Shown here piece by piece: positions 34,374 through 42,287 of a DNA stretch of 64,000 bases. The notes under the pieces are model-generated. The model was not told the DNA's origin. It worked only from the letters and a program-made list of their open reading frames with translations, and ran no database searches. The stretch is from Rhodoplanes azumiensis (GTDB lineage Bacteria; Pseudomonadota; Alphaproteobacteria; Rhizobiales; Xanthobacteraceae), in NCBI RefSeq assembly GCF_042682915.1, contig NZ_JBHUIW010000028.1, forward strand, positions 1 to 64,000, written 5' to 3'. A program made the translations under genes and the position numbers. Position 1 is the stretch's first letter. Each line of letters begins with the position of its first letter.

Positions 34374-34709
34374 ATGACCTACACGGTTACTGAAAACTGC
34401 ATTAAGTGCAAGTACATGGACTGCGTCGAGGTGTGTCCGGTGGACTGCTTCTACGAAGGCGAGAACATGCTCGTCATCCACCCCGACGAGTGCATCGATT
34501 GCGGCGTCTGCGAGCCCGAATGCCCGGCCGAGGCGATCAAGCCGGACACCGAGCCGGGCCTCGAGCAGTGGCTCAGCCTCAATGCCGAATACGCCAAGAC
34601 GTGGCCGAACGTCACGGTGAAGCGGGATCCGCCGCCGGACCACAAGGAGTGGGACGGAAAGCCGGACAAGCTCAAGCTCTTCTCGCCGAATCCCGGTTCG
34701 GGCGACTGA
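34374..34709 (+). CDS. fdxA: 7Fe ferredoxin FdxA
   Basis: Cytoplasmic electron carrier with one 3Fe-4S and one 4Fe-4S cluster. The 111-residue protein has CIKCKYMDCVEVCPVDC (9-25) and CIDCGVCEPECP (40-51), the pattern of Azotobacter FdI type ferredoxins, and a C-terminal extension of about 50 residues. The start ATG lies at 34374. Housekeeping in this order; it may supply electrons to biosynthetic enzymes. It is a single-gene unit with 290 bases in front. Confidence 0.95.
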   Translation: MTYTVTENCIKCKYMDCVEVCPVDCFYEGENMLVIHPDECIDCGVCEPECPAEAIKPDTEPGLEQWLSLNAEYAKTWPNVTVKRDPPPDHKEWDGKPDKLKLFSPNPGSGD

Positions 34710-34847
34710 CGACCGGGGTCGATCTCGGGGGCCGCCGTCGCGGCGCGGCCCTCGCGCGGTGCGGGCGTTCAGCCTGCGCTGCCCGCCAAATATCTAAAAT
34801 TTAATGTTCATTGGGTACGGTGATGGCCGAATGCCGCGCTGTACGGC

Positions 34848-34876
34848 TTTGTTTTTTGCAATGAATGTGATATATA
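34848..34876 (+). promoter_or_regulatory. AT-rich sigma-70-type promoter of carD
   Basis: TTTGTT (34848-34853), a 17-base spacer and TATATA (34871-34876) lie in an AT-rich island (about 34785-34885) that stands out from the GC-rich surroundings. The TSS would be near 34883. The promoter is followed by a terminator-like hairpin before the carD start. Confidence 0.5.
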
Positions 34877-34885
34877 AGCATCACA
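34866..34885. promoter_or_regulatory. Inverted repeat over the carD -10 box
   Basis: TGTGAT-N8-ATCACA is a perfect six-base inverted repeat that covers the -10 element. It resembles a CRP/FNR-superfamily site, but the spacing (TGTGA-N10-TCACA) is four bases wider than the CRP consensus. It looks like an operator of unknown factor. Confidence 0.4.
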
Positions 34886-34905
34886 CATGAGATCACGGCT
34901 CCGAT

Positions 34906-34931
34906 CGCTCCCTCCCGGGAGCGTATTTTTT
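34906..34931 (+). terminator. Terminator-like hairpin in the carD leader
   Basis: A seven-base perfect stem (CGCTCCC with GGGAGCG), a four-base loop and a TATTTTTT tract follow the candidate promoter by about 25 bases and precede the carD start by about 25 bases. It may attenuate carD or end a very short transcript. Confidence 0.6.
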
Positions 34932-34956
34932 CGGGGCGTTCCTTGGGAAACGTCAT

Positions 34957-36405
34957 ATGGAGGCGTGTCTTTCCGCGAGAAGGCGCGCGATCACAGTGGC
35001 AGCAAAAACTCGGCACAAGTCGAAGTTGAACAAAGTCGTCGCGAAGCCTGTGTCCCGGACGGCGTCCAAGGCGCGGGTCTCCAAGGCGGCTTCCGCCAAG
35101 GCTCCGGCGTCCAAGCCCGCGTCCTCGAAAATCGCGATCGCGGGAACCGCGACATCCAAGATCTCCAAGTCTTCGATCTCCAAGTTATCGATCTCCAAGT
35201 CTTCGATTTCGAAGTCTTCGATCTCCAAGTCTTCGATTTCGAAGTCGTCGATCCCCAAGTCGTCGATCTCCAAGGCACCGGTGTCGAAGTCGTCGAATTC
35301 AAAGTCTTCGATCGGGAAAGCTCCGGCCGCGAAGGGTTCGGCCGCGAAGGCACCGGCAGTGAAGCCCTCGGCCACGAAGGCTCCCGCCGTGAAGGCCGCG
35401 CCGAAGATCGCCGCCAAGGCCCCCGGCAAGGCGCCGGCGCGTCGGCGGACGACCAAGACGACACGCGATCATGTCCGTCGCGGCCCTGCGGCCAGCCGGC
35501 CGCCGGTGCGGGCCGAGAAGCCCGCGGCGACGAAGCCGGCCAAGCCGATCCGCCACCCCGACGTCGGATCGTCGTCGGCCGAGGCGGCAGAGACCAACAC
35601 GACCGCCGTCCAGGCGGCAGCCATCACGCCGGCAGCCATCAAGGCGGCGGACAACAAGGCGGCGGACATCAAGACCACGACCCTCGACACGACGACCCCT
35701 GTCGCGACGGAGGTCAAGGCCGCCGTCAAGGCGACCCCCAAGGCTTCGGCCAAACCATCCCCCCGCCCTCGGGTGGAGAACCCCGGCAATCCGCCGGAGG
35801 TTGAAGGAGCAGTTCCCGGAATGTCCAACAAGAAGACGACCCAGCGTCAAGGCTTCAAGACGAACGAATTCATCGTGTATCCGGCCCACGGCGTGGGCCA
35901 GATCACGGCGATCGAGGAGCAGGAGGTCGCCGGCCACAAGCTCGAGCTGTTCGTCATCAACTTCGTCAAGGACAAGATGACGCTGCGGGTTCCCACCGCG
36001 AAGATCAGCGCCGTCGGTATGCGTAAGCTCGCCGAGCCGCCGATCGTCAAGCGCGCGCTCGAGACGCTCAAGGGGCGGGCCCGGGTGAAGCGCACCATGT
36101 GGTCGCGGCGCGCCCAGGAGTACGAGGCCAAGATCAATTCCGGCAACATCGTCGCCATCGCCGAGGTGGTGCGCGACCTCTATCGGTCGGAGAGCCAGCC
36201 CGAGCAGTCCTACAGCGAGCGGCAGCTCTACGAGGCCGCCCTCGATCGGCTGGCGCGCGAGATCTCGGCCGTGCAGCGGATCACCGACACGGAGGCCGTG
36301 AAGGAGATCGAGGCGTCGCTCGCCAAGGGTCCGAAGCGCGGCTCCGCCGCCAAGGGCGAGGGCGAGGCGGACGACGACGGCGAGACCGAGGCCGAGGCGG
36401 CCTGA
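34957..36405 (+). CDS. carD: CarD-family RNA polymerase-binding regulator with histone-like N-terminal tail
   Basis: CarD proteins bind RNA polymerase and stabilise the open promoter complex. The CarD part is the last ~190 residues, from MSNKKTTQRQGFKTNEFIVY (at 35821), with YPAHGVGQITAIEEQ (RNAP-interaction fold) and the helical DNA-binding half. In front lies a tail of about 288 residues rich in Lys, Ala, Ser and Pro, with eleven Ile-Ser-Lys-Ser-Ser-like pentads (35161-35325), like histone H1 tails. The frame has the high third-position GC of real coding sequence throughout. A ribosome site (GAAGGAG) 11 bases before the ATG at 35821 suggests a second, short product of 194 residues. A GTG at 34996 is an alternative long start. 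Confidence 0.85.
   Translation: MEACLSARRRAITVAAKTRHKSKLNKVVAKPVSRTASKARVSKAASAKAPASKPASSKIAIAGTATSKISKSSISKLSISKSSISKSSISKSSISKSSIPKSSISKAPVSKSSNSKSSIGKAPAAKGSAAKAPAVKPSATKAPAVKAAPKIAAKAPGKAPARRRTTKTTRDHVRRGPAASRPPVRAEKPAATKPAKPIRHPDVGSSSAEAAETNTTAVQAAAITPAAIKAADNKAADIKTTTLDTTTPVATEVKAAVKATPKASAKPSPRPRVENPGNPPEVEGAVPGMSNKKTTQRQGFKTNEFIVYPAHGVGQITAIEEQEVAGHKLELFVINFVKDKMTLRVPTAKISAVGMRKLAEPPIVKRALETLKGRARVKRTMWSRRAQEYEAKINSGNIVAIAEVVRDLYRSESQPEQSYSERQLYEAALDRLAREISAVQRITDTEAVKEIEASLAKGPKRGSAAKGEGEADDDGETEAEAA
35161..35325. repeat. 15-bp tandem repeat, eleven units, in carD
   Basis: Eleven 15-base units, consensus ATCTCCAAGTCTTCG, give the peptide ISKSS and variants (ISKLS, IPKSS, ISKAP, NSKSS). 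Units 1, 3 and 5 are identical. The outer units are more diverged. Because the unit is five codons, gain or loss of copies keeps carD in frame and only changes the length of the basic tail. Confidence 0.95.
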
Positions 36406-36433
36406 TCGGCGGGTCTTCGCGCCTCTTCATCCA

Positions 36434-36465
36434 GAAAAAAGCGCCGGCTCCGCCGGCGCTTTTTT
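36434..36465. terminator. Bidirectional terminator after carD
   Basis: An eight-base perfect stem (GCGCCGGC with GCCGGCGC, three-base loop) is flanked by AAAAAA on the left and TTTTTT on the right, so it can end transcription from both sides. It lies about 30 bases after the carD stop. Confidence 0.85.
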
Positions 36466-36536
36466 CGTGTCGCCCTCGCCGGGGCCGATCCGTCTCGCGC
36501 GGTCGCGCCTGGTCCGATCTCGTCCGGTCCGCCGCG

Positions 36537-36575
36537 CCGCCGTCCCATACCGCCGTCCCATACCGCCGTCCCATG
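36537..36575. repeat. 13-bp tandem repeat ending in a start codon
   Basis: Three units of CCGCCGTCCCAT(A/G) lie head to tail; in the third the last base is G and creates the ATG of the next gene. A change in copy number would insert or remove 13 bases just upstream of the start. Confidence 0.8.
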
Positions 36576-37028
36576 CCGCCGCCACGACTGCAGAACCCGA
36601 CGATCCGCCGCATCGTCTACGTGTCCCTCTACGAGCTCGTCGCGCTCGTCGTGGTGACGGCCGCCTTGGCGATCGTCTCCGGCCAGCCGGCCGTCGACAC
36701 CGGTGTGATCGCGGTCGCCTCCTCGGTGATCGCGGTGAGCTGGGCCTACGTGTTCAACCTCGTCTTCGAGCGCTGGGAGGCATCGCGCCGGGTGCGCGGC
36801 CGCTCGCTGGCGCGCCGGGTCGCCCACGCGACGCTCTACGAGGCCGGCTTGGTGCTGATGCTGGTGCCGTTGATCGCCTGGCAGCTCGACGTGACGTTGG
36901 GGGAGGCGTTTCTCTACGACCTCGGCCTGATCGCCTTTTTCACCGCCTACACGTTCGGCTTCACGGCGCTGTTCGACCGCCTGTTCGGCCTGCCGGCCGC
37001 GGCGCGCGGTCACGACGCCCAAGGCTGA
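36573..37028 (+). CDS. PACE-family (bacterial transmembrane pair) membrane protein
   Basis: A 151-residue membrane protein with four helices arranged as two similar pairs, typical of the PACE/BTP family of small efflux proteins (chlorhexidine, acriflavine). Motifs are RRIVYVSLYELVAL for the first pair, WAYVFNLVFERWE, then RVAHATLYEAGLVLMLVPLIAW and YTFGFTALFDRLFG, the second shown in part only as HATLYEAGLVLMLVPLIAW. The start is taken at 36573, inside the last unit of a 13-bp repeat; no ribosome site is visible before it. The next gene, a TIR protein, begins 106 bases later on the same strand. Confidence 0.85.
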   Translation: MPPPRLQNPTIRRIVYVSLYELVALVVVTAALAIVSGQPAVDTGVIAVASSVIAVSWAYVFNLVFERWEASRRVRGRSLARRVAHATLYEAGLVLMLVPLIAWQLDVTLGEAFLYDLGLIAFFTAYTFGFTALFDRLFGLPAAARGHDAQG

Positions 37029-37134
37029 CGACGAGCCCGGAGATACAATCTCCGGTTGATGTCGGATCGTGGACCTTGCGCTCGCCGTGACTACCCTGAC
37101 GTGTCCGCCGCGACGGGCGGACGGGAGATCAGGC

Positions 37135-38706
37135 ATGGCGAAACCGACACGGTCGACCCCGAGGAACCGCAAGACGCAAGGCATCAGCATCTTCATCAGC
37201 TATGCGAGCGAGGACCAGGATCTCGCCAAGGACGTCAATCTGGAGCTCAGGAAGCTGTTTCCGGTCGGCATCCGGACCTTCTTCGACCGCGCCAGCCTGG
37301 AGGCGGGCGAGAACTTCAAGGAGGCGATCGACCAGGCCCTCGACGCCGCCGACATCCTGCTGATCCTGTTCTCCGATCAGGTGAAGCCGAGCCACTCCTA
37401 CACGGGCTACGAGGCCGGGTACTTCTCGCGCTCGAAGGCGCAGCGCCCACGCCTCCGGCCCGGCGTCGAGCGGATGATGATTCCGTTCTGCATCGGCAGC
37501 AAGGCGCCGGCCACGACCTTCGACCTGCAGCACATCAACGTCGACGTCGCCGACGTGATCAGTCTGGTCGAAGACCCGGCGATCTTCCGACGCGAGGCGC
37601 CGCGCCCGCTCGCCGACGACAATCCGGTGCTGCGGCTCCTGACGCGCATCGCCGGCATCGTCGGGCAGGCGACCGACATCGGCGATCCCGACGCGGTCCG
37701 GGCGAACCTGCGGGACTCGGCGGAACGCCTCTATCAGCGCATCTTCAAGTATCAGCAGACGCGCAAGTGGCAGGAGGACATCCCGGAGCGCAAGATCATC
37801 GTGCGCACCGCGCCGGCCCCGCAGGGCGGAACCGACCCCTTCGCCAAGGCGACGATCGAGCTGGAGGGCAGCTCCTTCGGCCTGTTCGGCATCGCCGAGA
37901 CCCCGACCCGCTCGTTCGGCTGGTCGCAGTTCTTCACCATGATCTCGCCGAACGAGCTCGCCTCCGCCTGGGCCGAGGGGCTGAAGCTGATGGTCGGGGC
38001 GGCGCTCGAGCGTGACTTCGACGACAATTACCACGTCGTCGCCAGCGTGAAGGGCGACAAGGCGTTCCGGCTGTTCGTCTCGCGCGTGGTCAAGTTCTAC
38101 AACGGTCAGACCGAGATTCACGTCTACGTGGTCGAGATGAAGACCAAGGATTACGGCGACGAGCTGACGACGCGGCTGCTCAAGGCCATCTCGGTCGGGC
38201 TGCGCTTCCGCTTCCTGGTGCTCGAAGAGGCGAGCCCGTTCACGGTCGCAAAGCTGAGCTTTCCGAACGTCGCGATGCGGCCCGTCGTCACCGAGCTGCT
38301 CGCGCAGATCAAGGTGATCCTGCGCGACAGCCGCGACGGCAAGCTCGATCAGCCCGACCTGCTGTCGCGGATCTTCGGGGCCGAGGGGCCCGTGATCGTC
38401 AAGCGCAATCTCGACATCTGGAACGAGACCCTGGCGCGGCTCGATCAGGCGGCGCACGCGCTGCTCGCGGCGAGCGATCCGGACGCGGAGGCCGCCAAGG
38501 GACCGTTCCTGCAGGCGCTCGACGCCTTCGCCAGGAACACGGACGCGATGAATCGGGAGTTCACGGCGCGGGCGCTGTCCGCGCTCGCCGACGAGATCGG
38601 CGATCTCGCCGCCGGCGGCGGTAAGGGCCATGCGCACGCGCTGCCCTCGGCGCCACGCCAGCCGTCCCCGCCGCGGGAGCGCGCGCCGACCGAGAAAGCC
38701 GGCTGA
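37135..38706 (+). CDS. TIR-domain protein with unknown C-terminal domain
   Basis: A 523-residue soluble protein. Residues of about 16-140 form a TIR domain: GISIFISYASEDQDLAKDV, FFDRASLEAGENF and IDQALDAADILLILFSD, with Glu93 in SYTGYEAGYF at the place of the catalytic Glu of TIR NADases. After a linker, residues of about 250-490 form an alpha/beta region that I do not recognise (SPNELASAWAEGLKLMVGAA, VYVVEMKTKDYGDELTTRLL). The C terminus is Pro/Lys-rich. GGGAG lies before the ATG. Bacterial TIR proteins act in phage defence or as host effectors; which applies here is not shown. Confidence 0.85.
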   Translation: MAKPTRSTPRNRKTQGISIFISYASEDQDLAKDVNLELRKLFPVGIRTFFDRASLEAGENFKEAIDQALDAADILLILFSDQVKPSHSYTGYEAGYFSRSKAQRPRLRPGVERMMIPFCIGSKAPATTFDLQHINVDVADVISLVEDPAIFRREAPRPLADDNPVLRLLTRIAGIVGQATDIGDPDAVRANLRDSAERLYQRIFKYQQTRKWQEDIPERKIIVRTAPAPQGGTDPFAKATIELEGSSFGLFGIAETPTRSFGWSQFFTMISPNELASAWAEGLKLMVGAALERDFDDNYHVVASVKGDKAFRLFVSRVVKFYNGQTEIHVYVVEMKTKDYGDELTTRLLKAISVGLRFRFLVLEEASPFTVAKLSFPNVAMRPVVTELLAQIKVILRDSRDGKLDQPDLLSRIFGAEGPVIVKRNLDIWNETLARLDQAAHALLAASDPDAEAAKGPFLQALDAFARNTDAMNREFTARALSALADEIGDLAAGGGKGHAHALPSAPRQPSPPRERAPTEKAG

Positions 38707-38743
38707 GGGCGGCGGGCCGTCTCGCCCGGCCCTCGTCCCGGCC

Positions 38744-39748
38744 TCATCCCCGCGTCAGTCCGCGCCAGCGCAGCAGGAGGTAGACGATCAGCGAGGAGAA
38801 TCCCGAGACGATCACGCCGGCCCAGAAGCCGGTCTCGCCGTCGGCGAAGGCCATGCCCTTCAGGTTCATGCCGAAGAAGCCGGCGACCAGCGTCGGCGGC
38901 AGGAACATGATGGTGACGATCGAGAGGGCCCGCAGGTTGCGGTTGGTCTCCTCGGCGAGCTGGCTCGACAGCTCGTCCTGCAGCATGCGGGCGCGGTCGC
39001 GCAGCGCGTCGATCTCCTGGTCGAGCCCGTCGAGCCGCTGGGAGAGTCGCACCGCGTCGAGCCGCAGCGCCGGGGCGAGCGCCTCCGGCTCGATCGTCTC
39101 CAAACGGTGGAACAGCGCCCGCAGGCCGGCGAGCTGGCGATGCAGCCGCACGGTGGTGCGACGGAACACGCCGAGCCGCTGGCGCTCGTCGGTGGTCTCG
39201 AGCTCCAGGATGCGCTCCTCGATGCGGTCCATGTCGAGCGCGAGGCCGTCGGCGAGCCGGTCGATCGCATCGACCACCTGGTCGATCACCAGCTCGATCA
39301 GGGCGGCCGGGGATTCCACCCGGCGGCCGGCGCGGAGCAACTGCCGCACCTCGTCGACGGCATTGAGGGCACGGCGCCGGGCGCTCACCACGACGCGCTC
39401 GCGCATGGCGAAGTGCAGAAGCCGCAGCTCCTCGGTGACGCCCTCGAACTCGCGGCCGAGGTCGGCGATCACGCCGTAGACGCAGTCGCCCTCGACCTGG
39501 AGCTGCTGGTGGGTGTCGGGGCAAAGCAGCGCCTCGACGGCCTCGTCGGGGAGGTCGGGAAAGGTGCGCAGGATCGCGCCGCAGCGACTGTCGACCAGGC
39601 TGAAATGCAGCCACAGCCAACCGTCGGCGACCGGCGCGATCGGCCGCTCGACGTCGAGCTCCTCGGCGCGGCCGTCGTCGCGGATGTGGAAGGCCCAGAC
39701 CAAAGCGGGCAGGGGGGCGACCGCCAGGGCGGGAGTCGTGTTCAGCAC
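38744..39748 (-). CDS. CorA-family divalent cation transporter (ZntB-like)
   Basis: A 334-residue membrane transporter. The long N-terminal part (about 1-265) is cytoplasmic and helical. Two membrane helices lie at the C terminus, with the pore motif FFGMNLKGM (GMN) after the first and RWRGLTRG at the end. CorA carries Mg2+, Ni2+ or Co2+, and ZntB carries zinc; the N-terminal stretch WLWLHFSLVD suits the ZntB-like branch. The start is GTG at 39748, with no better start nearby. It is convergent with the TIR gene. Confidence 0.9.
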   Translation of the reverse strand: MLNTTPALAVAPLPALVWAFHIRDDGRAEELDVERPIAPVADGWLWLHFSLVDSRCGAILRTFPDLPDEAVEALLCPDTHQQLQVEGDCVYGVIADLGREFEGVTEELRLLHFAMRERVVVSARRRALNAVDEVRQLLRAGRRVESPAALIELVIDQVVDAIDRLADGLALDMDRIEERILELETTDERQRLGVFRRTTVRLHRQLAGLRALFHRLETIEPEALAPALRLDAVRLSQRLDGLDQEIDALRDRARMLQDELSSQLAEETNRNLRALSIVTIMFLPPTLVAGFFGMNLKGMAFADGETGFWAGVIVSGFSSLIVYLLLRWRGLTRG

Positions 39749-39857
39749 CGCGGCTCTCCACGGCCGGCGTTGTTCTTTCCGGGCGCGCCCGTGGCGGCAA
39801 CGCGAGACGGGGCGCGATGATCGACCGTCGCGCCCCGTCGGGGAGGCGATCGCACGG

Positions 39858-40811
39858 CTACTGCGCGGCGTCCTTGGCGGCGCGCTCCTCGGCGGCCGAC
39901 TCGGCGTCGTCGACGGTCTTGAGGGCGGCCGGATGCGGCATCGAGATGATGTTGTAGCCGGAGTCGACGAAGTGGATGTCGCCGGTGACGCCGGTCGAGA
40001 GATCCGACAGCAGGTAGAGGGCGGCGCCACCGACCTCCTCGATCGAGACGGTCCGGCGCAGCGGCGCGTGACGCTGCTGGTAGTTGAACATCAGCCGGGC
40101 GTCGGCGATGCCGGCGCCGGCGAGCGTGCGCACCGGACCGGCCGAGATGGCATTGACCCGGATGCCCTGCGGCCCGAAGTCGGCGGCGAGGTAGCGCACC
40201 GAGGCTTCGAGCGCCGCCTTGGCGACGCCCATCACGTTGTAGTTCGGCATCACCCGGGTGGAGCCGCCATAGGTGAGCGTCACCATCGCGCCGCCATGCG
40301 TCATCAGGGCGGCGGCGCGCTTGGCCAGCTCGGTGAACGAGAAGCACGAGATCAGCATGGTGCGCGAGAAGTTCTCGCGCGTCGTGTCGGCGTAGCGGCC
40401 CTTCAGCTCGTTCTTGTCGGAGAACGCGATGGCGTGGACCAGGAAGTCGATGCCGCCCCACGTCTCGGCGAGCTTGTCGAACACGCCGTCGACCGAGCGC
40501 AGATCCTCGACGTCGCACGGCAGCACGAGGCTCGAGCCGACCGACTCGGCGAGCGGCTTGACCCGCTTGCCGAGCGCCTCGCCCTGATACGTGAAGGCGA
40601 GCTGGGCGCCGTGGGCGGCGAGCCCCTTGGCGATGCCCCAGGCGATCGAGTGGTTGTTGGCCACGCCCATCACGAGGCCGCGGCGGCCGAGCATCAGCCC
40701 GCTCTTGGTGGCGCCCTGCTCGGTCGTCATGACGAACGGCCTGCGCGGCGGAAACCGAACCACGGCATGCCCGGAGGCAGTGCCGCCGGACGTCTTGCTG
40801 TCGGTGGACAT
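39858..40811 (-). CDS. fabI: Enoyl-ACP reductase FabI
   Basis: NADH-dependent enzyme of the last reduction in each fatty-acid elongation cycle. The 317-residue protein has the SDR cofactor motif GVANNHSIAWGIA and the catalytic Tyr-x6-Lys in YNVMGVAKAA. GGGAGG lies before the ATG at 40811; a second possible start is 40730 (MTTEQGATKSG), which gives the usual length of about 290. The C-terminal 30 residues are charged and Ala-rich. It lies downstream of fabA and fabB on the same strand. Confidence 0.94.
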   Translation of the reverse strand: MSTDSKTSGGTASGHAVVRFPPRRPFVMTTEQGATKSGLMLGRRGLVMGVANNHSIAWGIAKGLAAHGAQLAFTYQGEALGKRVKPLAESVGSSLVLPCDVEDLRSVDGVFDKLAETWGGIDFLVHAIAFSDKNELKGRYADTTRENFSRTMLISCFSFTELAKRAAALMTHGGAMVTLTYGGSTRVMPNYNVMGVAKAALEASVRYLAADFGPQGIRVNAISAGPVRTLAGAGIADARLMFNYQQRHAPLRRTVSIEEVGGAALYLLSDLSTGVTGDIHFVDSGYNIISMPHPAALKTVDDAESAAEERAAKDAAQ

Positions 40812-41018
40812 GGTGTCGCCGCCTCCCCGCGCACGGCTCGACCCACCGCCCGTCCGGCCCGCCCGGAGGTCGCGTCACAGGTCGATACGTCTGGACGTGT
40901 TCGCCGGATCTGTATGTCGGGCGTGCTACAGTGGCGTGACGGCCACTGCGCCGGCTCCTGAACCTGTGGATGGGTTGCCGACACGGCGTGACCTTTCGTC
41001 GGGCGCGACCGGCGCCGC

Positions 41019-42236
41019 TCAGGCGTCAACGTGCTTGAAGACGAGCGAAGCGTTGGTGCCGCCGAACCCGAACGAGTTGGACAGCACGCAGGCGAGAGTC
41101 GCTCCATCGCGGCGTTCGCGCACGATCGGCATGTCGGCGAACACCGGATCGAGTGTCTTGATGTTGGCGCTCTCGCAGATGAAGCCGTTGTTCATCATCA
41201 GGAGCGAGTAGATCGCCTCCTGGACGCCGGCGGCGCCGAGCGAGTGGCCCGACAGCGACTTGGTCGCCGAGATCGCCGGCACCTTGTCGCCGAACACGTC
41301 GCGGATCGCCTCGATCTCCTTGACGTCGCCGATCGGCGTCGAGGTGGCGTGCGGGTTGATGTAGTCGACCGGCAGCTTGACGGTCGACAGCGCCATGCGC
41401 ATGCAGCGCGCCGCGCCCTCGCCCGAGGGTGCCACCATGTCGTGCCCGTCCGAGGTGGCGCCGTAGCCGGCGACCTCGGCGTAGATCTTGGCGCCACGCG
41501 CCTTGGCGTGCTCGAGCTCCTCGAGCACCAGAACGCCGGCGCCGCCGGCGATGACGAAGCCGTCGCGGTCGACGTCGTAGGCGCGCGAGGCGGCGGTCGG
41601 CGTGTCGTTGTACTTGGACGACATCGCCCCCATGGCGTCGAACAGCACCGACAGGGTCCAGTCGAGCTCCTCGCAGCCGCCGGCGAAGATCACGTCCTGC
41701 TTGCCGTACTGGATGGTCTCGGCGGCGTTGCCGATGCAGTGGCTCGAGGTCGCGCAGGCCGAGGAGATCGAGTAGTTGACGCCCTTGATCTTGAACCAAG
41801 TGGCGAGCGTCGCCGAGGCGGTCGAGGACATCGCCTTGGGCACCGCGAACGGCCCGACCCGCTTCGGCCCCTTCGACCGGGTGACGTCGGCGGCCTCCAC
41901 GATGGTGCGGGCGGACGGGCCGCCCGAGCCCATGATGATGCCGGTGCGCGGGTTGGAGACCTCGGACTCGGCGAGGCCGGAGTCGCGGATCGCCTGCTCC
42001 ATGGCGACGTGGTTCCAGGCCGCGCCGTTCCCCAGGAACCGCATGGCGCGGCGGTCGACCGCCTCCTCGGGGTCGAGGGTCGGCGCGCCGTGCACCTGAC
42101 AGCGGAAGCCGAGCTCGGCATACTTGTCGGCACGCGAAATACCGGACTTGGCCTCGCGCAGGCTCGCCAACACCTCCTGGGTGTTGTTCCCGATGGACGA
42201 CACGATGCCCATCCCGGTGACGACGACGCGTCTCAT
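41019..42236 (-). CDS. fabB: Beta-ketoacyl-ACP synthase I FabB
   Basis: Condensing enzyme needed for unsaturated fatty acid synthesis together with FabA. The 405-residue protein has the catalytic Cys161 in SSACATSSHCIG, with the two active-site His in HATSTPIGDVKE and GHSLGAAGVQEA. It lies between fabA and fabI; the gap to fabA is 51 bases. The three-gene set fabA-fabB-fabI is common in Hyphomicrobiales next to irr. Confidence 0.96.
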   Translation of the reverse strand: MRRVVVTGMGIVSSIGNNTQEVLASLREAKSGISRADKYAELGFRCQVHGAPTLDPEEAVDRRAMRFLGNGAAWNHVAMEQAIRDSGLAESEVSNPRTGIIMGSGGPSARTIVEAADVTRSKGPKRVGPFAVPKAMSSTASATLATWFKIKGVNYSISSACATSSHCIGNAAETIQYGKQDVIFAGGCEELDWTLSVLFDAMGAMSSKYNDTPTAASRAYDVDRDGFVIAGGAGVLVLEELEHAKARGAKIYAEVAGYGATSDGHDMVAPSGEGAARCMRMALSTVKLPVDYINPHATSTPIGDVKEIEAIRDVFGDKVPAISATKSLSGHSLGAAGVQEAIYSLLMMNNGFICESANIKTLDPVFADMPIVRERRDGATLACVLSNSFGFGGTNASLVFKHVDA

Positions 42237-42287
42237 GATTCCGATTCCTGACTGGCCGGCGGGCCGAAAGCCCGCGGCGGTGCCGGG

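Noticed and set aside
34866..34885. CRP binding site before carD
   Set aside because: The arms fit TGTGA/TCACA but the spacer is ten bases, not six; reported only as an inverted repeat.
34953..35456. A minus-strand open frame opposite the carD tail that reads acidic pentads (EIEDL, EIEDF), like pentapeptide repeats
   Set aside because: It is the mirror of the 15-bp repeat; there is no ribosome site, the third-position GC fits the plus strand, and the residue pattern does not meet the A(D/N)Lxx rule.
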